DNA from: Brachypodium distachyon
Taxonomy: Eukaryota > Streptophyta > Magnoliopsida > Poales > Poaceae
Length of the DNA: 64,000 nucleotides
Reading direction: 5' to 3'
NCBI RefSeq assembly: GCF_000005505.3
Contig: NC_016132.3
Location: 25,596,501 to 25,660,500, forward strand
A program made the translations under genes and the position numbers. The first letter of the stretch is position 1; every line of letters starts with the position of its first letter. Below the pieces are notes generated by a model, which was given only the letters and a program-made list of their open reading frames with translations, did no database searches and was not told the origin of the DNA. Shown here piece after piece: positions 11,531 to 23,800 of this stretch.

Positions 11531-12703
11531 TCAGTTGATGGTGTTACCATAGCTCAACCCGCCAAGAATCAGCTGCGCGCTGCCGACGGCATCGTACACG
11601 CCGGGCGGCACCGCGGAGCTAGCGCTTACGGCCGTGCCGAGGTGGAGGTCGGAGATGCTGCGCACGGCGGCGGCGTGGCTGGAGGACTCGTCGACGCTGA
11701 CGTTGCCGCGGCCTTGGTCGTAGAGGAACCCCCTGAACATGTGGCCGTTGATGGTCACCGACGCCTGGTACGCGAGCTCGTCCACGCCCCCGCCGCCGCC
11801 GCCGTCATCGACGGGCGTCACCCGCACGCACCGGAACACCGCCGGCGCCCGCACGTACCGCGGCAGGCTGTCCCTGAACGGCGCTTCTGCATGCAGCCAA
11901 TAGAATCGGATCAAAGAAGTTAGCAACATAATGTCTTGTGAGCCTTATGATGTGTGCTGGGTTGTTTGCTGCTTGCCTTGTTGGGTGGAGGTGGCGTCGA
12001 AGCTGCGGGAGGAGGTGGACTGGGTCCGGGAGTTGGTGGTGGTGGTCTGGCAGGAGAGGAGCCGGCGGGCTTTCTTGGAGGAGGAAGGGGATAAGCCCGA
12101 GGCGCTGTCGTCGCCGTTGGGGCCGGCGGGGTTCTGGCGGTCGCGGCGCCGGGAAGCGGCGGGGATCCAGGTGCTCCTGACGTGAGTCGTGCAGTCGAAG
12201 CCCTGGCTCTTGCAGCACGTCCGGCAGCGCTGGTACGGGCAGTCCTTCTTCGCCTGGTTCCCGCAGTCGTTGCACGACGCCCCACCGGAGCCGCCGACAG
12301 ATGCCATTACGCTGGCGACGGGCTTCTTCGTGTCGTCGGCTGCTCCAGCCGCAGCCGTCGGCGGCTGCCAGAACTGGATGGCGGTGCCGGGCTTGCTGTT
12401 GCTGGCAGCGGCGTCTGGGTCGACGAGTCCCGCAGAGAGGAGCGCGAACCCCGGGTCGGCCGTCTGGTGGTGGAAAGAGCTCGAGGCCGCCGCGGGCGAG
12501 AGAACGAAGTCGCCAGCAGCGGCTATGCCGTAGTTGAGCGCGGCGGCAGACTGGCGCGACGCGGCCGCCGGGGCCCAGACGGCGGACGCGGGCGCGGCGC
12601 CGGCATTGAAGCCGAGGGACAGGTCGCCGCCGCCGGCCGCCGCGACCCACTCAGCGAAGGCGGCGGAGACCGATGGTGGGAACCGCCGCCCTGACGACGC
12701 CAC
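11531..12703 (-). CDS. SHI-related sequence (SRS/LRP1-type) RING-like zinc-finger transcription factor
   Basis: Two exons: 12703-11977 and 11886-11531, about 360 codons. A C-rich RING-like zinc finger of the SHI/STY family lies at residues ~144-175 ([24 protein letters not shown], then [10 protein letters not shown]). The second exon holds the family's IGGH region ([13 protein letters not shown] ... [20 protein letters not shown]). Characterised SHI/STY members are nuclear activators of auxin biosynthesis and organ-development genes. Two oddities stand out. The intron starts with GC (AAG|GCAAGC at 11976) and ends with AG, and phase (1/2) supports it. The position expected for the start reads GTG (12703-12701) with an in-frame stop upstream. 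The first in-frame ATG is at 12307 (residue 133), just before the zinc finger. Family assignment is firm; the real start is uncertain. Confidence 0.85.
11887..11976 (-). other. GC-AG intron of the SRS gene (90 bp)
   Basis: On the coding strand the donor is CAACAAG|GCAAGC and the acceptor GCATGCAG|AAGCGCC. No GT donor upstream keeps the frame. Splicing joins G to AA, making a GAA codon and the reading [12 protein letters not shown] that SRS proteins show at this junction. Confidence 0.75.
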
Positions 12704-14486
12704 GCTTGCTATCTCTCTCAGCCGTAGCTTCCTTTTCCCCTACCTAAGTTAAGCTAAGCTACTGCTACTGGTAGCAAAAGAAAGTGCAATCAAGAACACA
12801 ATAGATGACCACCACTCATCGGCCGGAGTAGCTGCTGAGTCTACGGAAGCCCCTCCTTTTCTTCCCCTCAGCTATAAAGGAGGAAGAATCTCTCTCGTCC
12901 CTCCGAAGGTACGTAGGAACACCCAACAATAAGAAAACGCAAAAGAAACAAGTCTAGCCTACCCTAGGCTATAGCCTAGATTCTAGCTAGTAGCTTAATT
13001 ACTCCTACTAGTACTAGCCTGCTAGGTATAGCCTCCTGCCTTGCTCCTACGCATCTGTGTACACACCAGTACAGGGGCGAGCCGAGCGGCTCGTGTTCTG
13101 AAGCTGGTGCGCGTGAAATCGGGCAAGTGCCTGCGCGTGGGGTCTGAACCTGCAAAATTCCTCTGCGCGCACGACACCCAGCGGCCCGAGATGAAGAAGC
13201 ACCGTTCCCTTCCTGCCCTACATCTCTCGTCTTTTCTTTTGCTCGCTGCGCCCAGTGGGGGATCGAGACTTCTTGTGGGGGCAGCCTGGCGGTAGCAGCT
13301 TTCCCTGACGCGGCCGTAGCTCCTCACCTTCTCTGCTCTGCTCGCGGCTGCGCTGCCGCCGTTTGCAGCTCTGCGCCCGCGTTAAAAGCAGCTCAGGCCA
13401 TCAGGGAGTAGGATCCCAGTCTAGCTGCCTACATGGTGATGGTGTGGTGTTCATTGATGGATCGGCAGGAGTCGCTGGTTTTTTTTTTTTTGAAAGGAGG
13501 TCGCTGGTTGCTATTGGGCTTTTGCGATCGATGACTTCGCTGCTCACGATCCAGAGACCAGAGGAACCAAGTCCACTCGGCTGCTCGCAGCATTTGTATG
13601 GAGCAGGGCGCAGGACATGCAGTCCTGGGCTCTGGCGCTTGTCCGGCACATTCACGTGCCCGGACGCAGCCGCACAAGCCAGAAAACGCGGTACGAGCCG
13701 TGTTCGGTGTCCCCGGCCCGTTCCAGGTCCCGTGTCCTCTGCCAAATTTACTCCTCCCTTTTCAGCTTTTCTTTTTGCGAGTATCCTCCCTTTTCAGTTT
13801 CAACGGGAGGCTATGTGAAACCGTTTTTATCTGAAATACTAAAGTATTTTTCAGTGAACACGATTTCATGTCAAGTGTAATGTGTTCAACATGGCGAGGG
13901 TCCTTGATTCCAACAGTAAGCAAAAAAGAAAGGAAGTCGCAAGACAAGTCTGTATGTCAAACAAAGATTCATGCGGCATCCATGATCGTGAACATGGCTA
14001 TTCAAAAAGTTTTACACTTTGAATATGTTTTGTGTTGTAACCACATGTCACAATAACCTCGACTTGTTGCCTTATCAGCAGCTAACTGGTGAAATGCACA
14101 CTCATCGGTGTACCGGCAAGGAGATTGCAACGGGGTCTTTCAAAATACCTTAATGCGGCATGCCTATTAGGTTTCAACGCAAAAGAACATGGCTTTCTGA
14201 TTCACAGTCTGGCCCCCCATTTCGCGCTGAGGACCCACTCAGGCCAACCGACCGACATGGCGATGAACAAACTAAGTGTGAACTCCATACTTAACCAAGC
14301 CAGAGCCCACATATCATGTGGTCGCACGGCTATCACAATCTTCAAATCCATGACTTATTCGGCCTCATTTGATGCAGGTGCATAATTGCTCCCATGCTGG
14401 TGATAAAGGTTACTACACGAACTAGTTGATACATGGCCCGCATGGTGATAATTAAACTTAGTAACTAAACGGTGGTAAGTCGGGAC
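12704..14486. other. Upstream region of the SRS gene and intergenic DNA
   Basis: No gene is supported here. Minus-strand promoter and 5' UTR sequences of the SRS gene should lie in the first kilobase; I could not identify a convincing TATA box. A tiny poly-T insertion lies at 13481-13499. Overlapping open frames at 13.0-13.9 kb show no recognisable protein. Confidence 0.4.
13481..13499 (-). mobile_element. Extremely 5'-truncated retroposon tail with target duplication
   Basis: A poly-T run followed by GAAAGGAG sits between two copies of GTCGCTGGTT (13471-13480 and 13500-13509). Read on the minus strand it is CTCCTTTC plus poly-A, which resembles the tails of the longer retroposons in this window. 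Confidence 0.45.
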
Positions 14487-14489
14487 CAT

Positions 14490-16439
14490 CACTACTACAT
14501 AAAAGCACATCAGGGCACAAAACGCCATCAATGACGGGCAGGCCGTCTGTCACAAACTACCTGCCAGTGATGTGGGCTACATCAGTGAGGGGCGGGCCGC
14601 CCGTTACTAATGCTATATGACATCAGTGGCGGGCGTACAATACGACCGACAGTGATGTGTTTTTTGGGAAATAAAAAAACTCAAGGCCTCAGGCCAGCGC
14701 TGTAGCCCAACCCTCGAACCAAACAATAATCAATCCAGCGCATCCATTCACAGACAAAGCAAATTTACTTCTCAACATCATGCACATCAAATCAATCGAA
14801 TCGATTCACAGACAACAAATAAGATGCACATCGATTCACATATGACAAATAAAGCAAAAAAAAACAATCGATATACACAATCGAGTAAAACAATCGATGA
14901 AGGCCATCGGCGGGGCGTTGTTGTCGGCGGCGTCTCCACGGCAGCATCGAGGTCCTGGACAACAGATGAGAGAGATAGGAGGGAGAGTTAGAACCTTAGA
15001 GGGAGAGAGTACGAGAGACATACGGCAGGGAGGAGGGAGCCGAGGAGAGGCCAGATCCGCGTCCGGCTCGGGCGGATCCGCGCCGGGGCTCCATGGCGCG
15101 TCGATGGAGGCCGCCGCCGGCGGCTACCGGAACTGGCGGCGGCGTGCGCTGTTGTTGCTATCGCCCGCGCCCTCCTGCGCGGCGGCGGCCAGGACCTGGG
15201 GCTGCACCTGTGCCCTCCTGCGCGGCAGCGGCAGTCGGGACCAGGGGCTGCGCCCGCACCCTCCTGTGCGGCAGGGGCGGCCTGGACCGGAGGCGGCACC
15301 CTCTCCCTCCTGCTCGGCACGGTAGCAGCTCGGGCTAGAGCCACGGAAGAGAGTGAGGAGGGAGAAGATAGGAGAGGGAGAGCTCGGGATGGAGAGGAGG
15401 AAGGAGAGATTGGGACGTCGCTGGACTGGAGAGGGAGAGAGGGAGAGCAGAGAGAGGGGCAGAGGGAGAGAGGAGGTGGTGGCGGCAGGGGAGGGAGGGG
15501 GTGTGGGTTAGGGTTAGCCGTGGGGTTTTTATAGGCCATGGATTTCGTTGGGCCTCAAATGGGTTGGCCGGCCCCAAAAGATACATCAGTGGCGGGTCTA
15601 ACTGTGAGGCCCGACATTGATGAGGCCAGACAATTTTTTTTGTATTTTTCATAATTCATATAATGTAAAGTATTTTATATAACTAAAATGGTTTATAGAT
15701 TATAAATATGGTCTACTTTGTGTGAAAAATGGATAGGTTTTATTTTGTACCATATTAATTGTAGTTGAGTAAAAAAATATTTCATTTGGCTTGAAAGGCA
15801 TATACATTCATACTTGATACTTTGTATGGACATTAGCTATGAAACAAGTTATACTTTGTGTGGAAATTGGATAGGTGCCATTTAGAACCATAATAAGTGC
15901 AAAAAAAAAGATACATTATCATGAACTATGGCATAGAAATGGACAAAACTCCTATCATTTGGCATAAAACCATAAACTTCAAGTTTGGAAAATAACAAGT
16001 TTGTACTAGATAGTTCATTTTTAGAATTCTAACACACGATTTTTTTATTATTGTTCCGTCATGTTAAGAAAGAAAAAATAAGACTTTAGCAAAAAGACTC
16101 ACATTTTTCTGACTTTTTATGAATTAGTTATGATTATTTCAATCTTCAAAGATCTCCATGAGTCATCAGTAGCGGGCATACATCAAACGACCGCCACTAA
16201 TGTGTGTTTTTATTGAACCATTAGTGACGGGCCTCCCTCGCCCGTTACTGATGAGTGGTCATCAGTGACGGGTCATGCGCGCCCGTGAGTGATGACGCGT
16301 CATCAGTGACGGGCGTACCTCGACGGTCACTGATGAGTGGTCATCAGTGACGATCGGGTGACTGATGATGGTCATCACTGATGGGCCGTTCACGCCCGTC
16401 ACTGATGACTCGTCACATATGCACTGTTTTGTAGTAGTG
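14490..16439. mobile_element. Non-autonomous CACTA (En/Spm) transposon, ~1.95 kb
   Basis: The termini are CACTACTACATAAAAG and (right end, inverted) CACTACTACAAAACAG. A 3-bp duplication CAT flanks it (14487-14489, 16440-16442). Many subterminal repeats of the type CATCAGTGACGGGC occur in both orientations, as in CACTA elements. The interior has a GC-rich block (about 14890-15530) with long open frames on both strands, and on the minus strand a TATAAAAACCCC box near 15521-15533 next to TAACCCTAACCC. No transposase was recognised. It is homologous to, and inverted relative to, the element at 37892-39685. Confidence 0.9.
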
Positions 16440-16442
16440 CAT

Positions 16443-17811
16443 ACTTTACAAAATCAGAACAGACCGCCAATTAAACCAGAGAAAACCAGCCAAACCGGTC
16501 AGGTTTTATGAATCCTGCGAACTGGACTCTGAACAAACTAGTCGGTACACATTGTTAGTTTTTTTCATGAAAAATGCAGAGGTAACTTTGGAAATGGAAG
16601 AAGATGATGTTATCTCTAGGTTTTTCAGTTGATCCTGATTCGTTATGTAGAATTATTATGTGAATTATTTTCCATATTGCCATGTATTAATTTTGCAGCA
16701 TACATTTTTTTATCGCAGCATTTATGAACAAAAATATATTAGTTTACAACTTAAAAAGAGGACGGTGAACCAGCGGTTCGACCTGTAAGAACCTGAACCA
16801 CACGAGAGCCTCACCGGTTCGATCACCGTTCCGGTTCTTTAACCTATAGGCGAGACAAATATGATGATAAGTTCATAAATCAGGTACTAGGTGGTAACAT
16901 TTAAGAAAAAAAATACTGGAAGATATCCGTACAATATCTACTTTTGATAGCTCTCGTCAAAACAAACAAAACAAAGAAGGTGACCGTAAATCGAGTAGAT
17001 GGACCAAAACATTTCAAAAATTATAGTTTACAAAGAATATGTTGATCTCATCAATTTTTTATTTTTTGCATTTACTTTGCCACCGACACTCTCAACAGAT
17101 AGTAGAAGCGAGTGATGCATGCAAGCGCTCATGCAAACCCTAGCACCACATGGTTGCACCCCTAAGATCGAAGCGCGTAGGCTCGCGTTAGCCATGTCTT
17201 AAAAAGTCACTTTTTGTGGTTGGGCGGGAATAATTTGAAATACGGACCGGCTTATTGGACCCAATAAATTCTGACTATATAAGCATCATGGATTGAGCTA
17301 TTAAAGTGGCTATTAGCATTTGGATGAATATTTGGGGTTACCATTTGCAACAACAATCACCCTAAGCAACCTCAATTAATGCAATAAATGGTGAAACTAT
17401 GCTCCATTGAGCATGATTTTTATCTACGTTCTTGCACCCGCCTAAGTTACTCATGAAGAGAGGGAAAACCCTAGCATCACCATCAACCTCCTCCTCGCCT
17501 TGCCCTCTCCTCTCGGCCGCCGGAGGAGTTCCCCGCGCAGTGGATGGCGGTGGCGAGGCCTCCTGGCTCCTGTCCATGTACATTGGCGATCGTAGCGGCA
17601 GGGTTCGTTGGCGGCGGCTCCGGCGCGGGCTGTGATCGGGCTGTCTAGGAGGCATGGTCCCCCCATGGGCTGCTTCTCGGCGTGGCTGAGCTGGTCCGGT
17701 GAGCCAGCGCGGCACCCTACAACCCGCATTATAAAATGCTAGTCATGAAAACAATCCTTATTAATGGATCCATGTAAGCGGACAAGTCATAGTAGATCCA
17801 GCTGCATTATT
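16443..17811. other. Intergenic DNA, nothing definite
   Basis: AT-rich with short GGTTCGAACCGG-like motifs near 16750-16850 that may be hAT debris. The segment at 17430-17730 is GC-rich and open in several frames, but I recognise no protein in it. Confidence 0.35.
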
Positions 17812-18510
17812 GGCCTGTTTGGTTGATGCCCTGAGCTCCATGCTCGAAGAAAAGCAGCGCCTGACTTGCGCCTGAATTTTTTGTGTTTTTTGCCGCTCAG
17901 GCAGCCTGCAACAGGACTGTTTGGTTCCTGTCCTGGCCTGATAGAGTATTACTATAAGAGAATACACCGTTGTCTGAACATTAGCTTATCTCTCTTGCTT
18001 GTACCGTGAACAAATCAAGTAATTAATACCCAAATCAATCACAATCAGATCAAGATGCATGTGAGCACGTAAGGAGTTAGCGGAGATAGAACTTCATGGA
18101 AGGAGAGGCAAACCCTGTGGCTGGAGAAAATAGGGACGAGGATCCATGGATCATCTTGCTCCGCCGGCAAGCCCATCGGCTGGAGCAAGGTCCGCCGGCG
18201 ATCTACGCAGAGCGAACTCGTCTTCCAGTCCTACGATTCATACGCGGCGGCCGCTGAAATTGTACAGAGGCTTCAAGGCTGCGGCAGCTGTAGCTGACGC
18301 CGGCGACGCGGTGGCGAGCTAACCTTGCCGTTATGCTGTCGCTTTTCCTCTCCACTGAATCCTCTCTCTTGTTAGAAGTGATTAGCATCCCAGGCGCGCG
18401 TGTGCAGAGCCAGGCCTCCGATTTCGACGCCTGAGCCAGGCTAATGATGCTCCCGCGTTGTCCAGGCCAGGCTAGCAATTGATTTCTCAGGACACCAACC
18501 AAACAGCCCC
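17812..18510. mobile_element. TIR DNA transposon, non-autonomous (~0.7 kb)
   Basis: The left end GGCCTGTTTGGTTGATGCCCTGA pairs with the right end, which read inverted is GGGGCTGTTTGGTTGGTGTCCTGA. Internal CAGGCCAGG-like motifs recur near both ends. TAT lies near each boundary, so a 3-bp target duplication is possible but the edge is not exact. No transposase was seen. Confidence 0.6.
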
Positions 18511-19280
18511 TATATATATGGCCTCTTTGCCGTCGTAGTTCTGTTGAAAATTATAGTTGCCACATTGATTCAAAGTTTCATAGAATTTATGCTGGAATTA
18601 ACCAAAAAAACTGAATTCAGATGGAAAGATTCACTCGGTACAAAGATGGCGTACGTAGGACTTGCACGCTATCGAACACTCGTCCTTAAGCATGCAAGCG
18701 TAACTCTACCCACGGTCCCCCACTTATATCACACTTTTCTTGCTATACTACTGCAGGACATGTAAAGTGTGATAGAGAAAATTGGTCACCCTAACATAAC
18801 TTTGACAGTCTGGCAAAACTACGAGTTTATACATGTCGAATGTGCTGCCACGAAAGTGTAATGTATCTAACTGATCCCATGTATGGCAAAGTTTGACAAT
18901 GTGTGGCTAACAAAGATCTACCGTCTTCTTGCCTTCTTTCTCAATCTGGAAGCCTTCTTCGTTTATATCCGATAAAAATACGTCACGTATACTGTAATAC
19001 TAAACATGGCAAGTGGTGAGATAGTATCTCTGAACCCGAAATGTTATTCGTAGTTTTTTTTTTATCCAAACATGGCAAGTGTTAATATTTCATAGCAGTA
19101 CATCGGGCAACAGCTGTATACCATACCAGTACGCGCAGCAATTAGCTAAGCCACAGCTGCCGCGGCCCGCCCCACCTCATCATCTTTCTTCCGGTGTTTT
19201 AAAAAACCCTCGCTCCTGTGTCGGCGCGACTCAGCCTCTCGCCTCCCGAAGCGCCGCCATTCCCAGTGTACGTCGCGGCA
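18511..19280. other. Intergenic / promoter of the SAWADEE gene
   Basis: No gene was recognised. The region immediately upstream of 19281 turns GC-rich and presumably holds the 5' UTR. No clear TATA box was assigned. Confidence 0.4.
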
Positions 19281-20012
19281 ATGCCCACGGCGCGGAAACG
19301 GAAGACCCGCGCCCCGCCGACGCCGCGCCGCCGGCCGCCGGGCCTGGAGTACCGCGCCAAGTCCGACGGCTCGTGGTACAGCGTGCGCCTGGCGCTGCAG
19401 GAGGGCTCGCTGCGCGTCATGTACGAGGAGTTCCTCGAGGCGACCGACGAGTGGTACGACCCGCCCGCGGCCGGCGGCGACCTCGCCTCGCCGCGCGACG
19501 TGGCCGCTCTCCGCGCCAGGTTCCGCGCGGTAAGCACCGCCCTCGAGGGCGCCCGCTGCCGCGACCTCCGCCCCGGCGCGCGGCTCTGCGTCGGCTGCGA
19601 TATCGTCGTCGGCGAACTCAAGTTCTACGACGCCGTCCTCGACTCCGTACGTCCGTCCTTCTTTCCGTTTCGCTGCCCTCACTATACGTTCGTTACACAT
19701 GCTTCATACATTTATTAAGCGCCGACTAAAATCCAGGTAACGGCAGCAAAGCACGAAACCGTGGACGGGGAGGAGCTGTGCGCGTGCCGTTTCACGGTGC
19801 GGTGGACGGAGGGTCCGCGCGCCGGTGGCTTGGAGCAGGTCGGCATCGACAAGGTTTACTGCGTGCGGGCCACCAGGCCGGTCCAAGACCCGGTGCTGAG
19901 CCAGTTCCTGGATGTCGTGACCAAGGCAGTCAGCAACGTTGAGGGGAACGCCATGACGACCGGCGCCCGGTTGCCCAAGACCGGCGAGGGAGAAACAGCT
20001 CACCTCGTGTAG
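19281..20012 (+). CDS. SAWADEE-domain protein (stand-alone, no homeodomain)
   Basis: Two exons, 19281-19646 and 19737-20012, join in phase 0 across a 90-bp GT-AG intron to give about 213 aa. After a basic N-terminus (MPTARKRKTR) the protein is essentially one SAWADEE domain: GLEYRAKSDGSWYSVRL and the FLEATDEWYDP stretch, then a CVGCDIVVGELKFYDAVLDSV segment, then KHETVDGEELCACRFTVRW, where Cys and His residues could hold the structural zinc. In SHH1 this domain is a tandem Tudor-like fold reading H3K9 methylation with unmodified K4 and guiding Pol IV; that role is family knowledge, not shown here. The homeodomain of SHH1/SHH2 is absent. The start was placed at the first in-frame ATG. It converges with the SUVH4-like gene. 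Confidence 0.82.
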
Positions 20013-20818
20013 ATTGTCAGCTCGTGCCCTGCGGATTTCTCTTCAGAATGTAATCGTGCGCCCGCTCTAGAATTAATCTATGTCAAAAAGAAACTGGGCA
20101 TTTGGTGCCTTTCAGCCTTTTGTGTTTGTTTTCATCTGTGTCTTGGTCTGCTGGTCTTCTCTTCCACTTTTGTCTTTGATTCGGCTGCGAAATGCACACC
20201 ATCATTGGTAGTAAAATTCTGACACTATGTTCCTGATTGCCATTTTGGAGCACAAAGGAGATGGCACATAACTGGAACCAAAATGGCACTAATGTTGAAA
20301 ATTCAAAACTGAAATAATAATGCACAAAACAGAAGTGTAAAAGCTTATGGTTCAATTGACAGAAAAATAAACTATTTCAAAATATCCACACGTCTCCTTA
20401 ATTAAAATGCTTTGGACAGTTATAAAAACTGTTCACGTAGGTAAAATAAAATATGTTGAACTTGTAAGTCCACATTACTTGTAAAAAGTATTCCTGCTTG
20501 TATCAAACAACAGGACATCAGGCTTTCTTCTTATGGGCTAGTCATAAACATGTCAAGCAAAGAAAACTATCACAGATATCACACACTTAAAAAATGCAAA
20601 CAGTAAATACGAAAATGCATAGGAAAACAGAAATGCCAGAAATGTATATTGTAATGTTAAGGGCTGAATGTCAGCTAAATATTGCAGCAAGCTACACAAA
20701 ATGAGAAGTTTCACCATGGTTAGTTTCCTTATGCCACACGACATGGCTTCCTACGAAGCATAATAATTAAGAGTACGTTAAGAGTTTCCTCACAAGCACC
20801 ATGACACTGTTAAAGAAC
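20013..20818. other. Convergent intergenic region (SAWADEE and SUVH4-like 3' ends)
   Basis: About 0.8 kb between two stop codons facing each other. It should contain both 3' UTRs. AT-rich, with no further gene seen. Confidence 0.5.
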
Positions 20819-23800
20819 CTAATATAACCGCTTTCGGCAGTCAGAGGCGCCACAGTGGCAAGCCAACTTGACAACAGTGCCATGTATATCAACGACACTG
20901 TTCAGGGGATATCCGTAGTCATACGATAGTTCCTGCAACAAGCACAGGCAAGTTAGCAATCCATAGGCAGGTGAAATAGAAGGAAAACCAATTCATATAA
21001 TACACTTGTACTGTTGTATCCTTTCTTGAGTTCTTTTTTTATTTTGTTTTTGCTGTAACAAGAGACTTGTTGGACACTTTCAACCGATGCAGAGGCCAGG
21101 TTTACTCGCCCCCGTTTTCGGAAAAAGTTATACAACATATAACCATCCAATTTTGGTCAGTAGTGTTATTAGTGTATCTAAATATATCTAGGTCAGCAAT
21201 ATGGAAGTGATATCCTAAATTTGAGTCGAACACATTATTACAAGAGCAGTGATCATAAACTCATGATCACCTTAAGACGTTCATCTTTTACAACAGAGGT
21301 AGAAACTCTTTAGTAAGGTAGATTGCAATTATCAAAATTGAGCAAGAGCAATACAATTTTCTTAACATGATTGAGCAAAAACTTGGTTGAGCAGTAAATG
21401 TAACTTGAGAAAATGAATGAATTACTAACTAAATGAATTACTAAAATTATACTGTAAATGAATGTTTTCTTGTGTGGTCTGGCTTGGCATGCTTGTACAT
21501 TTGTAGTCATGACTTGTTATTTATATATTTATACTATTTGAGCCTCCCCAACAGTTTCCCGTAAACAAAAATAGAAAACGAATGAATTACAAAATAACGA
21601 ATTCGCCAAATAATTGAGTAATAAAGACATGATTCAACAATCGTACTGTTAGGTATGGGGCCCACCATGGCAGCCCCCAATTATGGGGTAAGATCCCAAA
21701 TCCCTCGGTTAGGTAGTTTATCATTAAACTAGGAAGATATCCTTTAGCTTGGGCCAGAGCCAATTACAGATAAGTTCTATGATTTGTTACTGGGATTGGG
21801 TTGTTAGGCCTCTATATAGAGAGGACCCTCAATGAGGAATTGATCAAGCAAGAAACAGAAGAACAAGTCTTCTATCTTGCCCATGGGGCCAGAGCCCCTA
21901 CCCTACCCCCAGCAACTATTGCCGCCGCAGCCACCTCCTCTGCCCAATCTTTTCAGGATATTGTATCTTTTACACAGAAGATATAGCAATCTATTACTCC
22001 CTCCGATCCTAAATTATTGTCGAAATATTACATGCATCTAGACGCTTTTTAAGAATAGATACATCCATATTTGAGCAAATTTGAGTCAACAATTTAGGAT
22101 CAGAGGAAATATATAATTAAAACAGGAGGACAAGAAGCCACCACATTCGTCCACATAGACTAAATAATCTGCACCTTTAAATCACCGTGGGTCCTAATTA
22201 TAACGGTTGAGATTGTATCTAATAAATTAGGTAGATTGAAACACGTGTAGTTCCTCAACTAAATTAGTATATTTTGCATGCACCGTATGGTTCCCGGTTG
22301 ACAGAGTTCTGATACAAACACATATCCAATTGACTTATGGAATCAGTGCAACAGTATTAGCTCATGCTTTAAATCAATTGAGTTAAGCGTCGTACCCTAC
22401 CGGCGAGCCCTATGAAGTCTCTCGGATGGCTTATACTAATCCATGGAGCCATTGAAATATTAGATTAGCACTAGCACAAAGCCCGTGCATTGCTACGGAC
22501 TGAATTTTTTTAAAGAGAAATGTTGTACTATTATCTTAGATCTTATAATCCATATTTGTTCTGATTTGTGCCAAATCAACAAGTGGTGAGCCTAATGTGT
22601 GACGGACCGTCACCAGCAATTGAGTGTTTTTTAAGAGTAAAGATTATGAATGGAGCAGTGTTCAGTTTAGCCTAGCTTGCACCATGGTAGACGTCAATTT
22701 ACTGGTGGTTTCAACCATCAGCTCGCCAAGCAGAGTTTATGCAACAAGGGGCCACTGCTGCCTGGAATATATGCAGTTATGCACACACACTACAAACAAC
22801 TATATGTCCAAATCGGGAGCAGAACTGCTCGTAAGTTAATTTATCTTCGTAATGCTCATAGCATTTATTCTTGACTTCTATAATCCAACCTTTCATGTTT
22901 TTCCTACCATGCATGACTCAGATCTGTAATACTAATTTCTATTTATGTTGTTTTGCTGCCATACAATTTATATTTTGCTAAGGGAAAGAAAAGAAAATAG
23001 TTTAGAAACTACTTTCAGAAGAGAAAAAAATTAGGCTTGGTGTGCAAATTTTAACTAAACTTATGTTGGAATGATAGATATGTAATCGTGCATTCTACAA
23101 TGCGGAATAAAAGTTAAATTGCATCTAGCAATTTGATGTGTTCTATACGCAGTGTACAAGAACGAATGTCAATGTAACAACATATATTAGATACTTAAAC
23201 ATGTATATGTTCTATATGGCTATGTGCATCAACCATTGCAGAGGCCATGGGTCTTCCCCACTTCTCCCTTTTGAAGAAAACAAATCATCAACATGTTTAT
23301 GCCGCTTCTACCAGTGGGATAAGAGTAAGAATATTTGATGCAATGATTTTACATATCAGGAAACATGTTGATTAGACTAGAACACAGACGAGCAAAGGGC
23401 GCTAGACAAGAAAAGCATGGCAGATTGACAGGCACTCGCATAGCTGATAATTACTAGAACCAAAAAGAAGAGGCAGATTGGAATGAAAGATTATATGGTA
23501 AGGGTCGGAGAATGTTTTAGCGGAAAAAAAACTGTGAGCAATAAATCATGCTAGATTTGTAACATGATATTCTAAATGTGCTAAAACGAGAACCAAGCAT
23601 AGCTTCGGTGGTCAGCTAGCGAGGTATACTGGCAGCCCACAAGAGTTCGATCCTTGAAGGTCGCACTTTGGTGTCTCACTTTGTAAAAATTAAATATCGA
23701 TATACCGTCGGACTGCAATCACGCAAATCTTACAATTGAAGTAAAAAGAACAACCTATGATGAGTACTGACTTGTCAAGAATAGTTTGCAATTTTTTAAA

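Noticed and set aside
11519..12752. Plus-strand frames of 80-280 codons opposite the SRS gene
   Set aside because: Shadows of the GC-rich minus-strand exons; the zinc-finger and IGGH motifs fix the true strand.
15500..15520. GGGTTAGGGTTAG, telomere-like repeat
   Set aside because: Only two units, located beside the TATA box of a CACTA element and mirrored in its sister copy; better seen as a promoter telo-box than interstitial telomere.
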